Part shown: positions 1 to 7,169 of the stretch, one piece after another
Layout of the letters: every line of letters begins with the position of its first letter
Numbering within the stretch: the stretch's first letter is position 1
Source: Cytophagaceae bacterium
Lineage (GTDB): Bacteria; Bacteroidota; Bacteroidia; Cytophagales; Spirosomataceae
Direction of reading: 5' to 3'
Length of the DNA: 7,214 bases
Assembly: GCA_947471105.1 (NCBI GenBank)
Contig: CANIYB010000120.1
Coordinates: 1-7,214, forward strand
Position numbers and translations under genes: made by a program
Notes under the pieces: generated by a model
The model's database searches: none
The model's input: only the letters and a program-made list of their open reading frames with translations
Told to the model about the DNA's origin: nothing

Positions 1-195
1 ATCTCCAGTATGAAATTCCCAAGCCTTCGTAAGCTGAGCCACATTGCTAGTGTCTATTTCTGTTAAACCAGAATACCTAATATTTTCTTTGCCCCCTCCA
101 TATACTTTCCAATCGCCTATTTTAGTTTCATTACTTTTGCAAGCGGCTACTAATAAATAGATTATGGCTAAGAATAGAATACTTGTATTTTTCAT
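1..195 (-). CDS. PQQ-dependent (quinoprotein) dehydrogenase lipoprotein, N-terminal fragment
   Basis: The reading frame opens with ATG at 195 and stays open for 65 codons to the window edge, so only the N-terminus is present. The first residues (MKNTSILFLAIIYLLVAAC) form a lipoprotein signal with lipobox VAAC, making Cys19 the probable lipidated residue. Then comes DWKVYGGGKENIRYSGL, followed by a segment ending AWEFHTGD. This matches the conserved start of the PQQ-dependent alcohol/glucose dehydrogenase beta-propeller family (W..YGG....RYS.L..I...NV..L..AW.....GD). Known members oxidise sugars or alcohols in the periplasm with pyrroloquinoline quinone and pass electrons to the respiratory chain. 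The PQQ- and metal-binding residues lie beyond the edge, so substrate and activity cannot be judged. It starts 30 bp after the 226-891 gene on the same strand and is probably cotranscribed with it. No Shine-Dalgarno sequence is visible; the region before the start is A/T-rich. Confidence 0.8.
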   Translation of the reverse strand, partial: MKNTSILFLAIIYLLVAACKSNETKIGDWKVYGGGKENIRYSGLTEIDTSNVAQLTKAWEFHTGD

Positions 196-225
196 ATAAA
201 GAAAATTTAAAGGGGCAATACATCA

Positions 226-891
226 TTATTGCACTTGATTATAAGCTTGTATAACTTGTATAATATCTGATTCTTTTTTAAGATTTAGTCTTTTTGCTTC
301 AATCACCGAATTCAGTTCTGCTTCCTTGTCCATTAAAAAAGGCATGATCTCTTCTTTATTCAACTTTATTAATTTGAGCTGATCTCCCTTTTTAATATAA
401 TATCTGCTTGTATTAGCGAAGGTTTTAATCATACCAGCGTTAATTTCGCTCATTTCAGTTACCTGCTTAATATCGGAACGGTAGAGTTGAATTGCCCCTG
501 TGCCCACCAAAGCTTGCACATATTGCTCGGGTCTAAGACCGTTTTGGCTCATCCCCTTCACAAAAATGAATTGTTGTAAAGTATCGGGCCATTTAGGGAA
601 AAGCTTCACAGATACAATTTGATCTAATAATTCAAAGGAGGCGTCTTCTTTATTAAAAAATAAGATATTGTCGTAGAGGTCTATTTTCAATTCTAAATCG
701 GGATAAACACCTTTTGTGGTTACAACTGAGCCATGTATCCACTTATCTTGAAATAGAGGTGTGCCTCTTATACCCGCATATTTATCGGGGTTAAAATTTT
801 TACTAGAAACAGGATCTTGCAATTGCAATAACTGCGCCTGACTAGTTTGAAACACCAGCAATAAAATAAATGGAATAAATACTTTTTTCAT
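226..891 (-). CDS. Secreted protein of unknown function, 221 aa
   Basis: I cannot assign a function. The protein starts with a clear Sec signal peptide: basic MKK, hydrophobic core to about residue 14, then a probable cleavage near SQA-Q (residues 17-20). There is no lipobox cysteine, so the mature protein of about 200 aa is expected to be periplasmic or secreted. The middle (about 60-100) reads as alternating beta-strand sequence, including YPDLELKIDLYDNILFF. The rest has a segment YYIKKGDQLKLIKLNK (about 163-178) followed by a charged, helical C-terminus. This pattern recalls uncharacterised secreted Bacteroidota proteins, but that is memory of a style, not a search result. The upstream susD unit ends at a strong terminator, so this gene probably has its own promoter. 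It is followed after 30 bp by the quinoprotein dehydrogenase gene, which suggests cotranscription but not a shared function. Confidence 0.8.
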   Translation of the reverse strand: MKKVFIPFILLLVFQTSQAQLLQLQDPVSSKNFNPDKYAGIRGTPLFQDKWIHGSVVTTKGVYPDLELKIDLYDNILFFNKEDASFELLDQIVSVKLFPKWPDTLQQFIFVKGMSQNGLRPEQYVQALVGTGAIQLYRSDIKQVTEMSEINAGMIKTFANTSRYYIKKGDQLKLIKLNKEEIMPFLMDKEAELNSVIEAKRLNLKKESDIIQVIQAYNQVQ

Positions 892-955
892 ACTTCAATA
901 TTGTCTGTTAAAACTAAAGGCTTTGCTCGATTTTTTAAAATAAAACTTGTTAAAA

Positions 956-989
956 ATAAGTAAGGCAGCCAATTGGCTGCCTTACTTAT
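956..989 (-). terminator. Intrinsic terminator after susD (left pair)
   Basis: A perfect inverted repeat has 15-bp arms (956-970 and 975-989, core AAGGCAGCC/GGCTGCCTT) around a central AATT. Read on the minus strand, the hairpin is followed at once by a T-rich run (TTTTTA, about 950-955), as expected for Rho-independent termination. It begins 18 bp after the susD stop codon and separates the susCD unit from the 226-891 gene. The plus-strand side lacks a good T tract, so it should act mainly in the minus direction. Confidence 0.88.
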
Positions 990-1007
990 AAAATAATCTA
1001 AGTTGAT

Positions 1008-2408
1008 TTAGAACCAACCTGGATTTTGTTGAGATTTGATGTTTGGATTTGCATCTAATTCACCTTGTGGAATTGGCATGATTCTTCTGTAGTTTGTAAA
1101 CTCAATAGACAATGCTGAAGCAGGGTAGTTTTTACTACGTACAATATTTCTTTGTAATCTTTGCATGTCAAGATATCTTTCACCTTCAAAAGCTAATTCT
1201 TTTCTTCTTTCAGTAATGATGTCTTCTAATAAAGCTGAACCGCTAGAAGCGATCGCTGTTGCACCTCTTCTGCTAGTAACTTCATTTACATATTTAAGTG
1301 CGTCTGCTGTATTAGAAGGATAAGAAGCTTCTGCAGCAATTAAATACATTTCAGACATTCTAATTACTTTTGTATCTGTGTGGTCTCCTGAAAATGAAGT
1401 GAATTTATTTACAAAAACAGAGGCGAGTCCTCCTCTTGTGCCTGTAGCATATAAAGATTTTCTGATATCATTTGTTTCATATAAGTCATATAATTCTGAA
1501 GAACATAACATATCTCCATAGTTACCAGACTGTAAATAGATATAAGCTAAAGCATCAAATGCGTTATTTGCTACCGCATCAAATGATATCTCAAGTAATG
1601 TTTCCACTTTATCCGTTCTAGGTGCTACACCTGCCCAATAGCCATTATGTGCTGCAGCACTAATAGCAGTAAAGCCACTATTGGTAATTACATCAAGTGC
1701 TGCCGTCTTTGCATTTGTTTTATCGCCCATTGTAATATAAACCTTGGCTTGTAATGCTTTTGCTGAGTACTTACTGAACTGTGAAGAGTTCGTGAACTTA
1801 GTCATTAAAGTATAGGCCTTGTCTAAGTCTTTGTTGATTAAACTATATACATCAGCAATTTTAGCTCTTTCAGGCTTTAAATCGGCTTGATAGGTGGTTA
1901 TAATAGGAACGCCTAATTTAGAAGGGTCTACTGTATAAGGCGATGCAAAATAACGAACTAGATTAAAGTAAGCCAACGCTCTAATAGCATAAGCTTCTCC
2001 TTTAATTTGTTGAATATTTGCATTGTCTGCAATAGGTGAGTTGATAATATTATTGGCACGTAATATTACTGTATAGCTTGCATTCCATAAACCGGCTACA
2101 TCACCATCTGTTACAAGATAATTGTAAAGATTATAGGATGTATAACGATTGGTGTTTTGCGTAGACTGATAAGTATTATCGGCCATGATATCACCAAGGA
2201 CTGGTAATGACCTACCATACAATGCTGTATTTTTTAAACCAGCATAAGCTCCACGCAAGGCCACTTGTAAATCAGCTTCAGTAGCTAATGCAAACTCAGG
2301 TGTTAAAGAGGTGGGAGGTTGTAATTCTAAAAAACTCTTTTCACAAGATGCTAATGATAAAAACAACACTGTTGTTACTATCATATTTTTTATTGTAATT
2401 CGTTTCAT
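1008..2408 (-). CDS. susD: SusD/RagB-type nutrient-binding outer-membrane lipoprotein (left pair)
   Basis: This 466-aa protein is the surface ligand-binding partner of the SusC receptor encoded just upstream. Residues 1-22 are a lipoprotein signal with lipobox LASC, so Cys22 is the probable lipidation site. The N-terminal SusD-like region begins at about 23 (SFLELQPP) and includes GDIMAD (72-77), NLYN (93-96) and the helical EAYAIRALAYFNLVR (138-152), followed by GVPI (166-169). The C-terminal RagB/SusD region shows KVETLLE (267-273), YGDML (297-301), the TPR-like SEMYLIAAEA (352-361), ERRKELAFEGERYLDMQRL (400-418) and the final PIPQGELDANPN (445-456) ending in GWF. Length and motif order fit a complete family member. 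It starts 28 bp after the susC stop, so the two are surely cotranscribed, and a terminator follows directly. It resembles the SusD at 5657-7141 throughout but is shorter, chiefly by about 15 residues before the KYSAK helix. The ligand cannot be predicted. Confidence 0.96.
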   Translation of the reverse strand: MKRITIKNMIVTTVLFLSLASCEKSFLELQPPTSLTPEFALATEADLQVALRGAYAGLKNTALYGRSLPVLGDIMADNTYQSTQNTNRYTSYNLYNYLVTDGDVAGLWNASYTVILRANNIINSPIADNANIQQIKGEAYAIRALAYFNLVRYFASPYTVDPSKLGVPIITTYQADLKPERAKIADVYSLINKDLDKAYTLMTKFTNSSQFSKYSAKALQAKVYITMGDKTNAKTAALDVITNSGFTAISAAAHNGYWAGVAPRTDKVETLLEISFDAVANNAFDALAYIYLQSGNYGDMLCSSELYDLYETNDIRKSLYATGTRGGLASVFVNKFTSFSGDHTDTKVIRMSEMYLIAAEASYPSNTADALKYVNEVTSRRGATAIASSGSALLEDIITERRKELAFEGERYLDMQRLQRNIVRSKNYPASALSIEFTNYRRIMPIPQGELDANPNIKSQQNPGWF

Positions 2409-2436
2409 ATTCTTTTCTATTTGAAATTAACTTTTA

Positions 2437-5430
2437 TTAGAAAGCTAGGCTAAGCCCAACAGTAACTGTTTTAGGAATAAATACATTCAAGTTGGATGCA
2501 CTTCCAGTACCTTGTTCAGGATCAAATGGTAAATTTTCGTCTTTAACCCATGTGAACAAATTCGTACCTCGAACATAAAAATTAGCACTTCCTATCTTAA
2601 GCTTTTCAGCATATGCTTTTGGAAGCGTGTAGCCTAATTGTATATCCCTTACACGCACAAAACTTCCGTCATTCAAGTTATAAGTTGAACCAGCGTTAAA
2701 GTTCTTGTTACCATTGTAAACATATTTAGGCACCGTGGTAATATCTCCTGGTTGTTTCCAAGCATCTAATTGACGTTTAACTTTATTAAATGATGCTCCA
2801 AATCCAGAACCTAAATAATACCCTCTCCAAGTATCAAATACTTGGTTTCCAAAATTATAATACAACTGAGCACTTAAGTTAAAGCCTTTATAGCTAAGGG
2901 CATTCGTCAAAGATCCAAAAAACTTAGGCAAGGCTTGTCCCGCTAAAATACGGGCACTAGCACCTGGATAAATGTTAGAAGAAGCTTGATGCTTGTCAGT
3001 AGTATACCATAATGGATCTCCTGTTGCTCTATCAACGCCAGCCCACTCACGTAAGAAGAAAGTATTTAAACTTTCGCCTTGGCGAATAATAAAGTTTCCA
3101 TTAAGAATGTCTGCAGCATTAGGTAAGCTTGTGATTTTGTTTTTGTTATTAGAGAAATTGAAATCTAGATCCCAACGGAAGTCCTTGGTTTGAACAGGAA
3201 TAATATTTAAAGAAAGTTCAACCCCTTTATTCTCCATTGATCCAATATTTCTTGTAGCAGAACCAAAACCAGAAGTATTTGATAAAGGTACACTCAATAA
3301 TAAATTTTCAGATTTTCTAATATAGTAATCGATAGTAACATTGACTCTATTTTTTAATACGCTAAAGTCAAGTCCAATATTCATTGGTTTGTTTAATTCC
3401 CATGTTAGGTTTTCATCACCCACGTTCGTTGGTCCAGAACCAGGTAATTGGTTATAGTTAAAACCAAATCCATATAATGCAGGAGCATCATAGTTACCAA
3501 TACCCGCATTACCGTTTACTCCATAAGAAGCACGAAGTTTTAACTGGTCAAACAAAGTATTGTTAGCCATAAATTCCTCTCTGTCAATATTCCATGTTGC
3601 ACCCAATGCCCAGAAATTACCGTATCTATTTTTTGCACTAAAACGAGAAGATCCATCACGACGGAAACTTCCAGATAATACAAATCTGTTTTTATAATTC
3701 AAATTCGTTGAAGCGAATTGTGATTCAAAAGTATAATCAGAAATAGTAGCACTTGCAGTAACAGGACTCGCTCCAGATGCTGGATAAACTAAAGACAAAG
3801 AAGGAGGAAATTGGTCTGCTCTCACTGTAGAAAAATAACCAGCAGACTTTTGTGCTTCGTAACCAATTTGGGTAGAAGAAGAAAGGTCTCCGTTACGCGT
3901 AATATTTTGTTGTAAGTCTAAAGTATTTGTCCATACATAGTTGAAGTAACGAGTATAGTAAGCAAATGCACGACCATTAGAAGCCAATCCATCTCCATGA
4001 AGTGGGTTATTGTATTGATCTTCCTCTAAGGCATTGTAGTCAATACCATAAACAGATTTAAATTTAAGATTGTCTAAAATCTTATACTCACCATTTACAC
4101 TTCCTCTAATACTTGATTGACGTAAAAAACGCTTATCTAATTCTGATAAAGCTACGGTATTATGTAAACCACCGTTTAATACATAGTTATAGGTACCATC
4201 TGGCTTATACGCTGAATAGGTTGGCAATAAGAAATAAGTACTTAATAATGGGTTACCGAATGCTCCACCATTTAAAGGTGCGCGTTGGCTTACATTACCC
4301 GCATTTAAATTAAAGCCAATAGTTAATTTATCAGTGGCCTTATTGGTAATTCTCACATTCACGTTATTTCTCTTTAATTGAGAATTAATAGAAGTACCTT
4401 CTTGTGCAAAGTGACCACCAGACAAGAAGAAAGTAGTTTTATCATTACCGCCTTCGGCGCTTAAGTTGTATTGTTTTTGTTGACCAACACGCATGATATT
4501 ATCATACCAATTAAAATTGATACCATTACCTTGTCCTAAAGAATTTAAAATACTAGTTGTTTGCGCTGCAGAAGCACCTGCATTCACCAAACCATCACGC
4601 GTTAAATTAATAAATTCATTTGCATCTAATGGCTTATACTTTTCATTTTGATAAGCAACATCTGAATTACCAACTTCTGTATCAAATCTGAATCTAGTTT
4701 TACCGCTTTTACCTTTTTTAGTAGTAACCACAATAACACCATTGGCAGCACGACTACCATAAATAGATTGAGAAGCCGCATCTTTTAGAACAGAAATGCT
4801 TTCAATATCATTTGGATTCAAAGTACTTAATAAGTTACCTGTAGTTTGTAGTCTTGATGCATCACCAGCATTAATAGGCACACCATCAACTACCCATAAT
4901 GGTGCGTTGCTTGCTGTAATTGAACTTGCACCACGAATTAAAATAGCTTGGCTAGCTCCTGGTTGTCCTGAAGCAGCAACAGATTGTAAACCTGCTACTT
5001 TACCTTGAAGGGCTTTATCTACAGAACTAAATGGCAAGTTTTCAATTTCTGCAGCTTTTACTGTAGCAATTGAACCGGTATTAGTAGCCTTTTTAGTGGT
5101 ACCATAACCTGTAACAATTACTTGTTGTAAATCAGAAACTGTATTCACCAAGATGACATTAATCTCAGATTTTGATCCGATATTAACTTCTTGATCTTCA
5201 AAATTTAATGAACTAAATTTTAAAACTTTTCCATTAGCTGGAACAGTAATTGAATAATAACCTTCCTCATTTGTTTTTGAAGCGACTGTTGTCCCTTTAA
5301 CTATGATAGAAGCATTTGAAAGTGGTTTTTTACCATCTTCAGTAACCCTACCTTTTATGGTTTTATTTTGTGCAGTAACTTGAGTTACAGCCAAAATTGC
5401 GCATAAAAGGATTGCGACAAATTTTCTCAT
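2437..5430 (-). CDS. susC: SusC/RagA-type TonB-dependent outer-membrane transporter
   Basis: This 997-aa protein is a complete SusC-family TonB-dependent receptor that imports a ligand captured by its SusD partner, using proton-motive force passed on by TonB. A Sec signal peptide occupies 1-20 (cleavage near TQVTA-QN). A carboxypeptidase-regulatory-like beta-sandwich (about 23-95) shows GRVTEDGKKPLSNASIIVKG and EEGYYSI. A TonB-box-like segment is at VIVTGYG (104-110). The plug domain runs to about 240, with LQGKVAGLQ (141-149), IRGASSI (165-171), LWVVDGVPI (178-186), LNPNDIESISVLKDAAS (204-220) and YGSRAANGVIVVTTKKGK (224-241). The rest is a beta-barrel with typical late motifs SFVRVRDIQLGYTLP (923-937), NLFTW (957-961) and FDPE (969-972), ending in a Phe as expected for BAM-dependent insertion. 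There is no N-terminal STN signalling domain, so direct control of an anti-sigma factor is not expected. The bases before the ATG are A-rich and no Shine-Dalgarno sequence is seen. It is the first gene of a two-gene unit. Confidence 0.97.
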   Translation of the reverse strand: MRKFVAILLCAILAVTQVTAQNKTIKGRVTEDGKKPLSNASIIVKGTTVASKTNEEGYYSITVPANGKVLKFSSLNFEDQEVNIGSKSEINVILVNTVSDLQQVIVTGYGTTKKATNTGSIATVKAAEIENLPFSSVDKALQGKVAGLQSVAASGQPGASQAILIRGASSITASNAPLWVVDGVPINAGDASRLQTTGNLLSTLNPNDIESISVLKDAASQSIYGSRAANGVIVVTTKKGKSGKTRFRFDTEVGNSDVAYQNEKYKPLDANEFINLTRDGLVNAGASAAQTTSILNSLGQGNGINFNWYDNIMRVGQQKQYNLSAEGGNDKTTFFLSGGHFAQEGTSINSQLKRNNVNVRITNKATDKLTIGFNLNAGNVSQRAPLNGGAFGNPLLSTYFLLPTYSAYKPDGTYNYVLNGGLHNTVALSELDKRFLRQSSIRGSVNGEYKILDNLKFKSVYGIDYNALEEDQYNNPLHGDGLASNGRAFAYYTRYFNYVWTNTLDLQQNITRNGDLSSSTQIGYEAQKSAGYFSTVRADQFPPSLSLVYPASGASPVTASATISDYTFESQFASTNLNYKNRFVLSGSFRRDGSSRFSAKNRYGNFWALGATWNIDREEFMANNTLFDQLKLRASYGVNGNAGIGNYDAPALYGFGFNYNQLPGSGPTNVGDENLTWELNKPMNIGLDFSVLKNRVNVTIDYYIRKSENLLLSVPLSNTSGFGSATRNIGSMENKGVELSLNIIPVQTKDFRWDLDFNFSNNKNKITSLPNAADILNGNFIIRQGESLNTFFLREWAGVDRATGDPLWYTTDKHQASSNIYPGASARILAGQALPKFFGSLTNALSYKGFNLSAQLYYNFGNQVFDTWRGYYLGSGFGASFNKVKRQLDAWKQPGDITTVPKYVYNGNKNFNAGSTYNLNDGSFVRVRDIQLGYTLPKAYAEKLKIGSANFYVRGTNLFTWVKDENLPFDPEQGTGSASNLNVFIPKTVTVGLSLAF

Positions 5431-5548
5431 ATTTATTGATTTTTTTCGGAAAATAAAGTTAGTATTAATTTATTAAATGATTTATACAGATTCTATTCAT
5501 TCTTAATACTGTTTAATCTTTAATAATATTTAGTAGGCAACTTTTTGA

Positions 5549-5578
5549 CAAAACTATCAAATTAAACCTTTTACGAAA
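5549..5578 (-). promoter_or_regulatory. Candidate Bacteroidota-type promoter for the susCD unit
   Basis: On the minus strand TAGTTTTG (5549-5556) is a perfect match to the Bacteroidota -7 consensus TAnnTTTG. Seventeen bases upstream is TTTCG (5574-5578), an imperfect match to the -33 TTTG/TTG element. The pair lies downstream of the preceding terminator and upstream of susC, where a promoter is required. Transcription would start near 5542, giving an untranslated leader of about 110 nt. In AT-rich DNA such matches arise by chance, and the -33 match is weak. Confidence 0.4.
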
Positions 5579-5595
5579 AACGAAAATATACTCAT

Positions 5596-5632
5596 AAAAA
5601 AAACCTCCCCTGAATGAACGGAGGAGGTTTTT
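5596..5632 (-). terminator. Intrinsic terminator after susD (right pair)
   Basis: Arms 5599-5608 and 5623-5632 (AAAAACCTCC and GGAGGTTTTT on the plus strand) form a 10-bp stem with a 14-nt loop, whose inner bases could pair a little further. On the minus strand the stem runs into a tract of eight T residues (5596-5603). It begins 24 bp after the susD stop at 5657 and marks the end of the right-hand susCD transcript. It sits just upstream of the candidate promoter of the left-hand pair. Confidence 0.85.
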
Positions 5633-5656
5633 AAAAATGTATTCTACTAAGAAAGA

Positions 5657-7141
5657 TTAATAACCAGCGTTTTGAGTAACGTTAGGGTTTACTAAAATTT
5701 CATCATTAGGAATAGGGAAAAGTAAGTTGGTATTTCCTGGGGCAACAGTGATTTTAGTAGATACTGCATTAGTAGCATCTTGACCTTGAGGCTTCACGAA
5801 AGTGTAACCTAATCTTGTTAAATCCCAGAATCTGTATCCTTCAAAAGCAAACTCTTTAGCACGCTCATCTAAGATATCAGTTAATACTTGAGAACCTGCG
5901 CTAGCATACACTGCACTAGGATCTCTGTTTACTACAAATTTATTTAAAGTAGCATTCGCATTGGTAATATCCCCTAAGTTATAATAAGCTTCTGCTAAAA
6001 TTAAATAGGCTTCAGAGAAACGAACTACTTTAACGTCATCTAAGTTTACGTTGTCAATTGGATATTTTGCAACATAATGCGCAGTACCTAATTGACCAGA
6101 TCTTACTTCAGGGCTAATTAAACCTCTTCTTGTATCAGTTGTAGTGTATGTATCATAGAAAGCTTTAGTAGCTAACATATCTCCATAAGCGCCACCACCT
6201 GGCTTACCAATTAAAAATACCGCTAATGTACCATCACCTACTTGGTTGTTCGCATCACTTGTTACTTCAAACATAGTTTCTACTTTACCCGTTAAAGGGG
6301 CTGCACCTTTCCAATAAGAAATTACGTTAGAGCTAGTTGCTAAAGTGAAACCGCTATTCGCGATAACATCAAGCGCTGCTGCTTTCGCATTAGCCCAATC
6401 TCCTTTATGTTGGTATACTCTAGCTAATAAAGTCTCAGCAGCATACTTAGTCATAAATGAAGAGTTTAAGGATCTTGTTTTTGCAGTCAATGTAAAGTTC
6501 ATTGTTTGACCTTGGTTGTATTTTGCTAAAGAAATCGCCTTTGTTAAATCGGCAATGACTTGTGCATATACTTCAGCTACTGTATTTCTTGCAGGCTTTG
6601 AATTCACTTCAAACTTAGTTACAATAGGCACACCTGGACTAGAGGGCGCAGTGGTATAAGGCAAACCAAAGTTTCTAACTAAATCAAAATAAACCAAACC
6701 TCTGATAGCATAAGCTTCAGACATTAATTGACTTATATTCGGATTAGAAGCTGGATCTAAACCCGCATTGATAATAAAGTTAGCATTCTTAATAGCATTA
6801 TAACCATTTGACCAAATTGCAGAGGCATAACCATCTGTTTTAGTGAAATTGTATAAATTGAATGATACATATCTTCCTGAGTTAGAAGAAGACAAGAAAC
6901 ATTTGTCTGCCATTAAATCGCCTTTAATAGCGAAAGTTCTACCATAAAAATCGGTAGCTCTTAATGAAGAGTATAAGCCAGTCAATGCTGTACTCATATC
7001 ATCTTCTGTTTTAATAGCCTCTGATAATACTACAGAGTTGAAAGGCTTTTGATCTAAGAATGTTTTAGAGCAACCGAATAGCATGGCTATGGTTCCAATT
7101 GCTAAGAACATTTTAGTGATTTTGTTGAAATTATTTTTCAT
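5657..7141 (-). CDS. susD: SusD/RagB-type nutrient-binding outer-membrane lipoprotein (right pair)
   Basis: This 494-aa SusD-family lipoprotein is the binding partner of the SusC whose C-terminus is at 7170-7214. Residues 1-24 form a lipoprotein signal (core MFLAIGTIAMLFGC), so Cys24 is the probable lipidated residue. Starting at Met1 or Met11 would both leave a working signal; Met1 is preferred for the basic N-region. SusD-like motifs follow in order: FLDQKP (28-33), GDLMAD (74-79), FNLYNF (94-99), EAYAIRGLVYFDLVR (142-156), GVPI (170-173), KVETMFE (286-292), YGDML (319-323), SEAYLILAEAYYNLGD (376-391), ERAKEFAFEGYRFWDLTRL (426-444) and FPIPNDEILVNPN (475-487). It aligns with the left-hand SusD throughout, sharing GD.MAD, AALDVI.NSGF and YGDML, and has about 15 extra residues near 205-230. 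It starts 28 bp after the susC stop and is followed by a terminator, so it closes its transcript. Its ligand cannot be predicted. Confidence 0.96.
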   Translation of the reverse strand: MKNNFNKITKMFLAIGTIAMLFGCSKTFLDQKPFNSVVLSEAIKTEDDMSTALTGLYSSLRATDFYGRTFAIKGDLMADKCFLSSSNSGRYVSFNLYNFTKTDGYASAIWSNGYNAIKNANFIINAGLDPASNPNISQLMSEAYAIRGLVYFDLVRNFGLPYTTAPSSPGVPIVTKFEVNSKPARNTVAEVYAQVIADLTKAISLAKYNQGQTMNFTLTAKTRSLNSSFMTKYAAETLLARVYQHKGDWANAKAAALDVIANSGFTLATSSNVISYWKGAAPLTGKVETMFEVTSDANNQVGDGTLAVFLIGKPGGGAYGDMLATKAFYDTYTTTDTRRGLISPEVRSGQLGTAHYVAKYPIDNVNLDDVKVVRFSEAYLILAEAYYNLGDITNANATLNKFVVNRDPSAVYASAGSQVLTDILDERAKEFAFEGYRFWDLTRLGYTFVKPQGQDATNAVSTKITVAPGNTNLLFPIPNDEILVNPNVTQNAGY

Positions 7142-7169
7142 ATAAAAAATATTAAATAGTTGTTGTTAA

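Noticed and set aside
215..232. Short inverted repeat (GCAATA / TATTGC with a 6-nt loop) overlapping the stop of the 226-891 gene
   Set aside because: The stem is only 6 bp and AT-rich, and it is followed on the minus strand by CCCTTT and not a T tract, so it is too weak to call a terminator.
909..916. TAGTTTTA on the minus strand, a near match to the Bacteroidota -7 element upstream of the 226-891 gene
   Set aside because: The last consensus base is wrong and no TTTG/TTG lies at the expected distance upstream. A promoter is expected in 892-955 but cannot be placed with confidence.
2993..3193. Plus-strand open frame of 66 codons inside susC
   Set aside because: It lies fully antisense to a well-supported SusC barrel region, has no recognisable protein features, and is explained by the codon use of the opposite strand.
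4113..4313. Plus-strand open frame of 66 codons inside susC
   Set aside because: It is antisense to the SusC barrel, with low-complexity composition and no start context or domain resemblance.
4796..5008. Plus-strand open frame of 70 codons opposite the SusC plug domain
   Set aside because: The plug motifs on the minus strand are strongly conserved and account for the sequence; the antisense frame shows no protein-like features.
5431..5548. Possible riboswitch or small RNA in the susC leader
   Set aside because: The stretch is AT-rich with no clear long stems or recognised aptamer motif; nothing beyond a leader is supported.
1008..7141. Possible recent DNA-level repeat between the two susD genes
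   Set aside because: Similarity is evident in protein motifs, but by eye the nucleotide sequences are diverged and no long identical blocks are seen, so no recent repeat or recombination tract is claimed.
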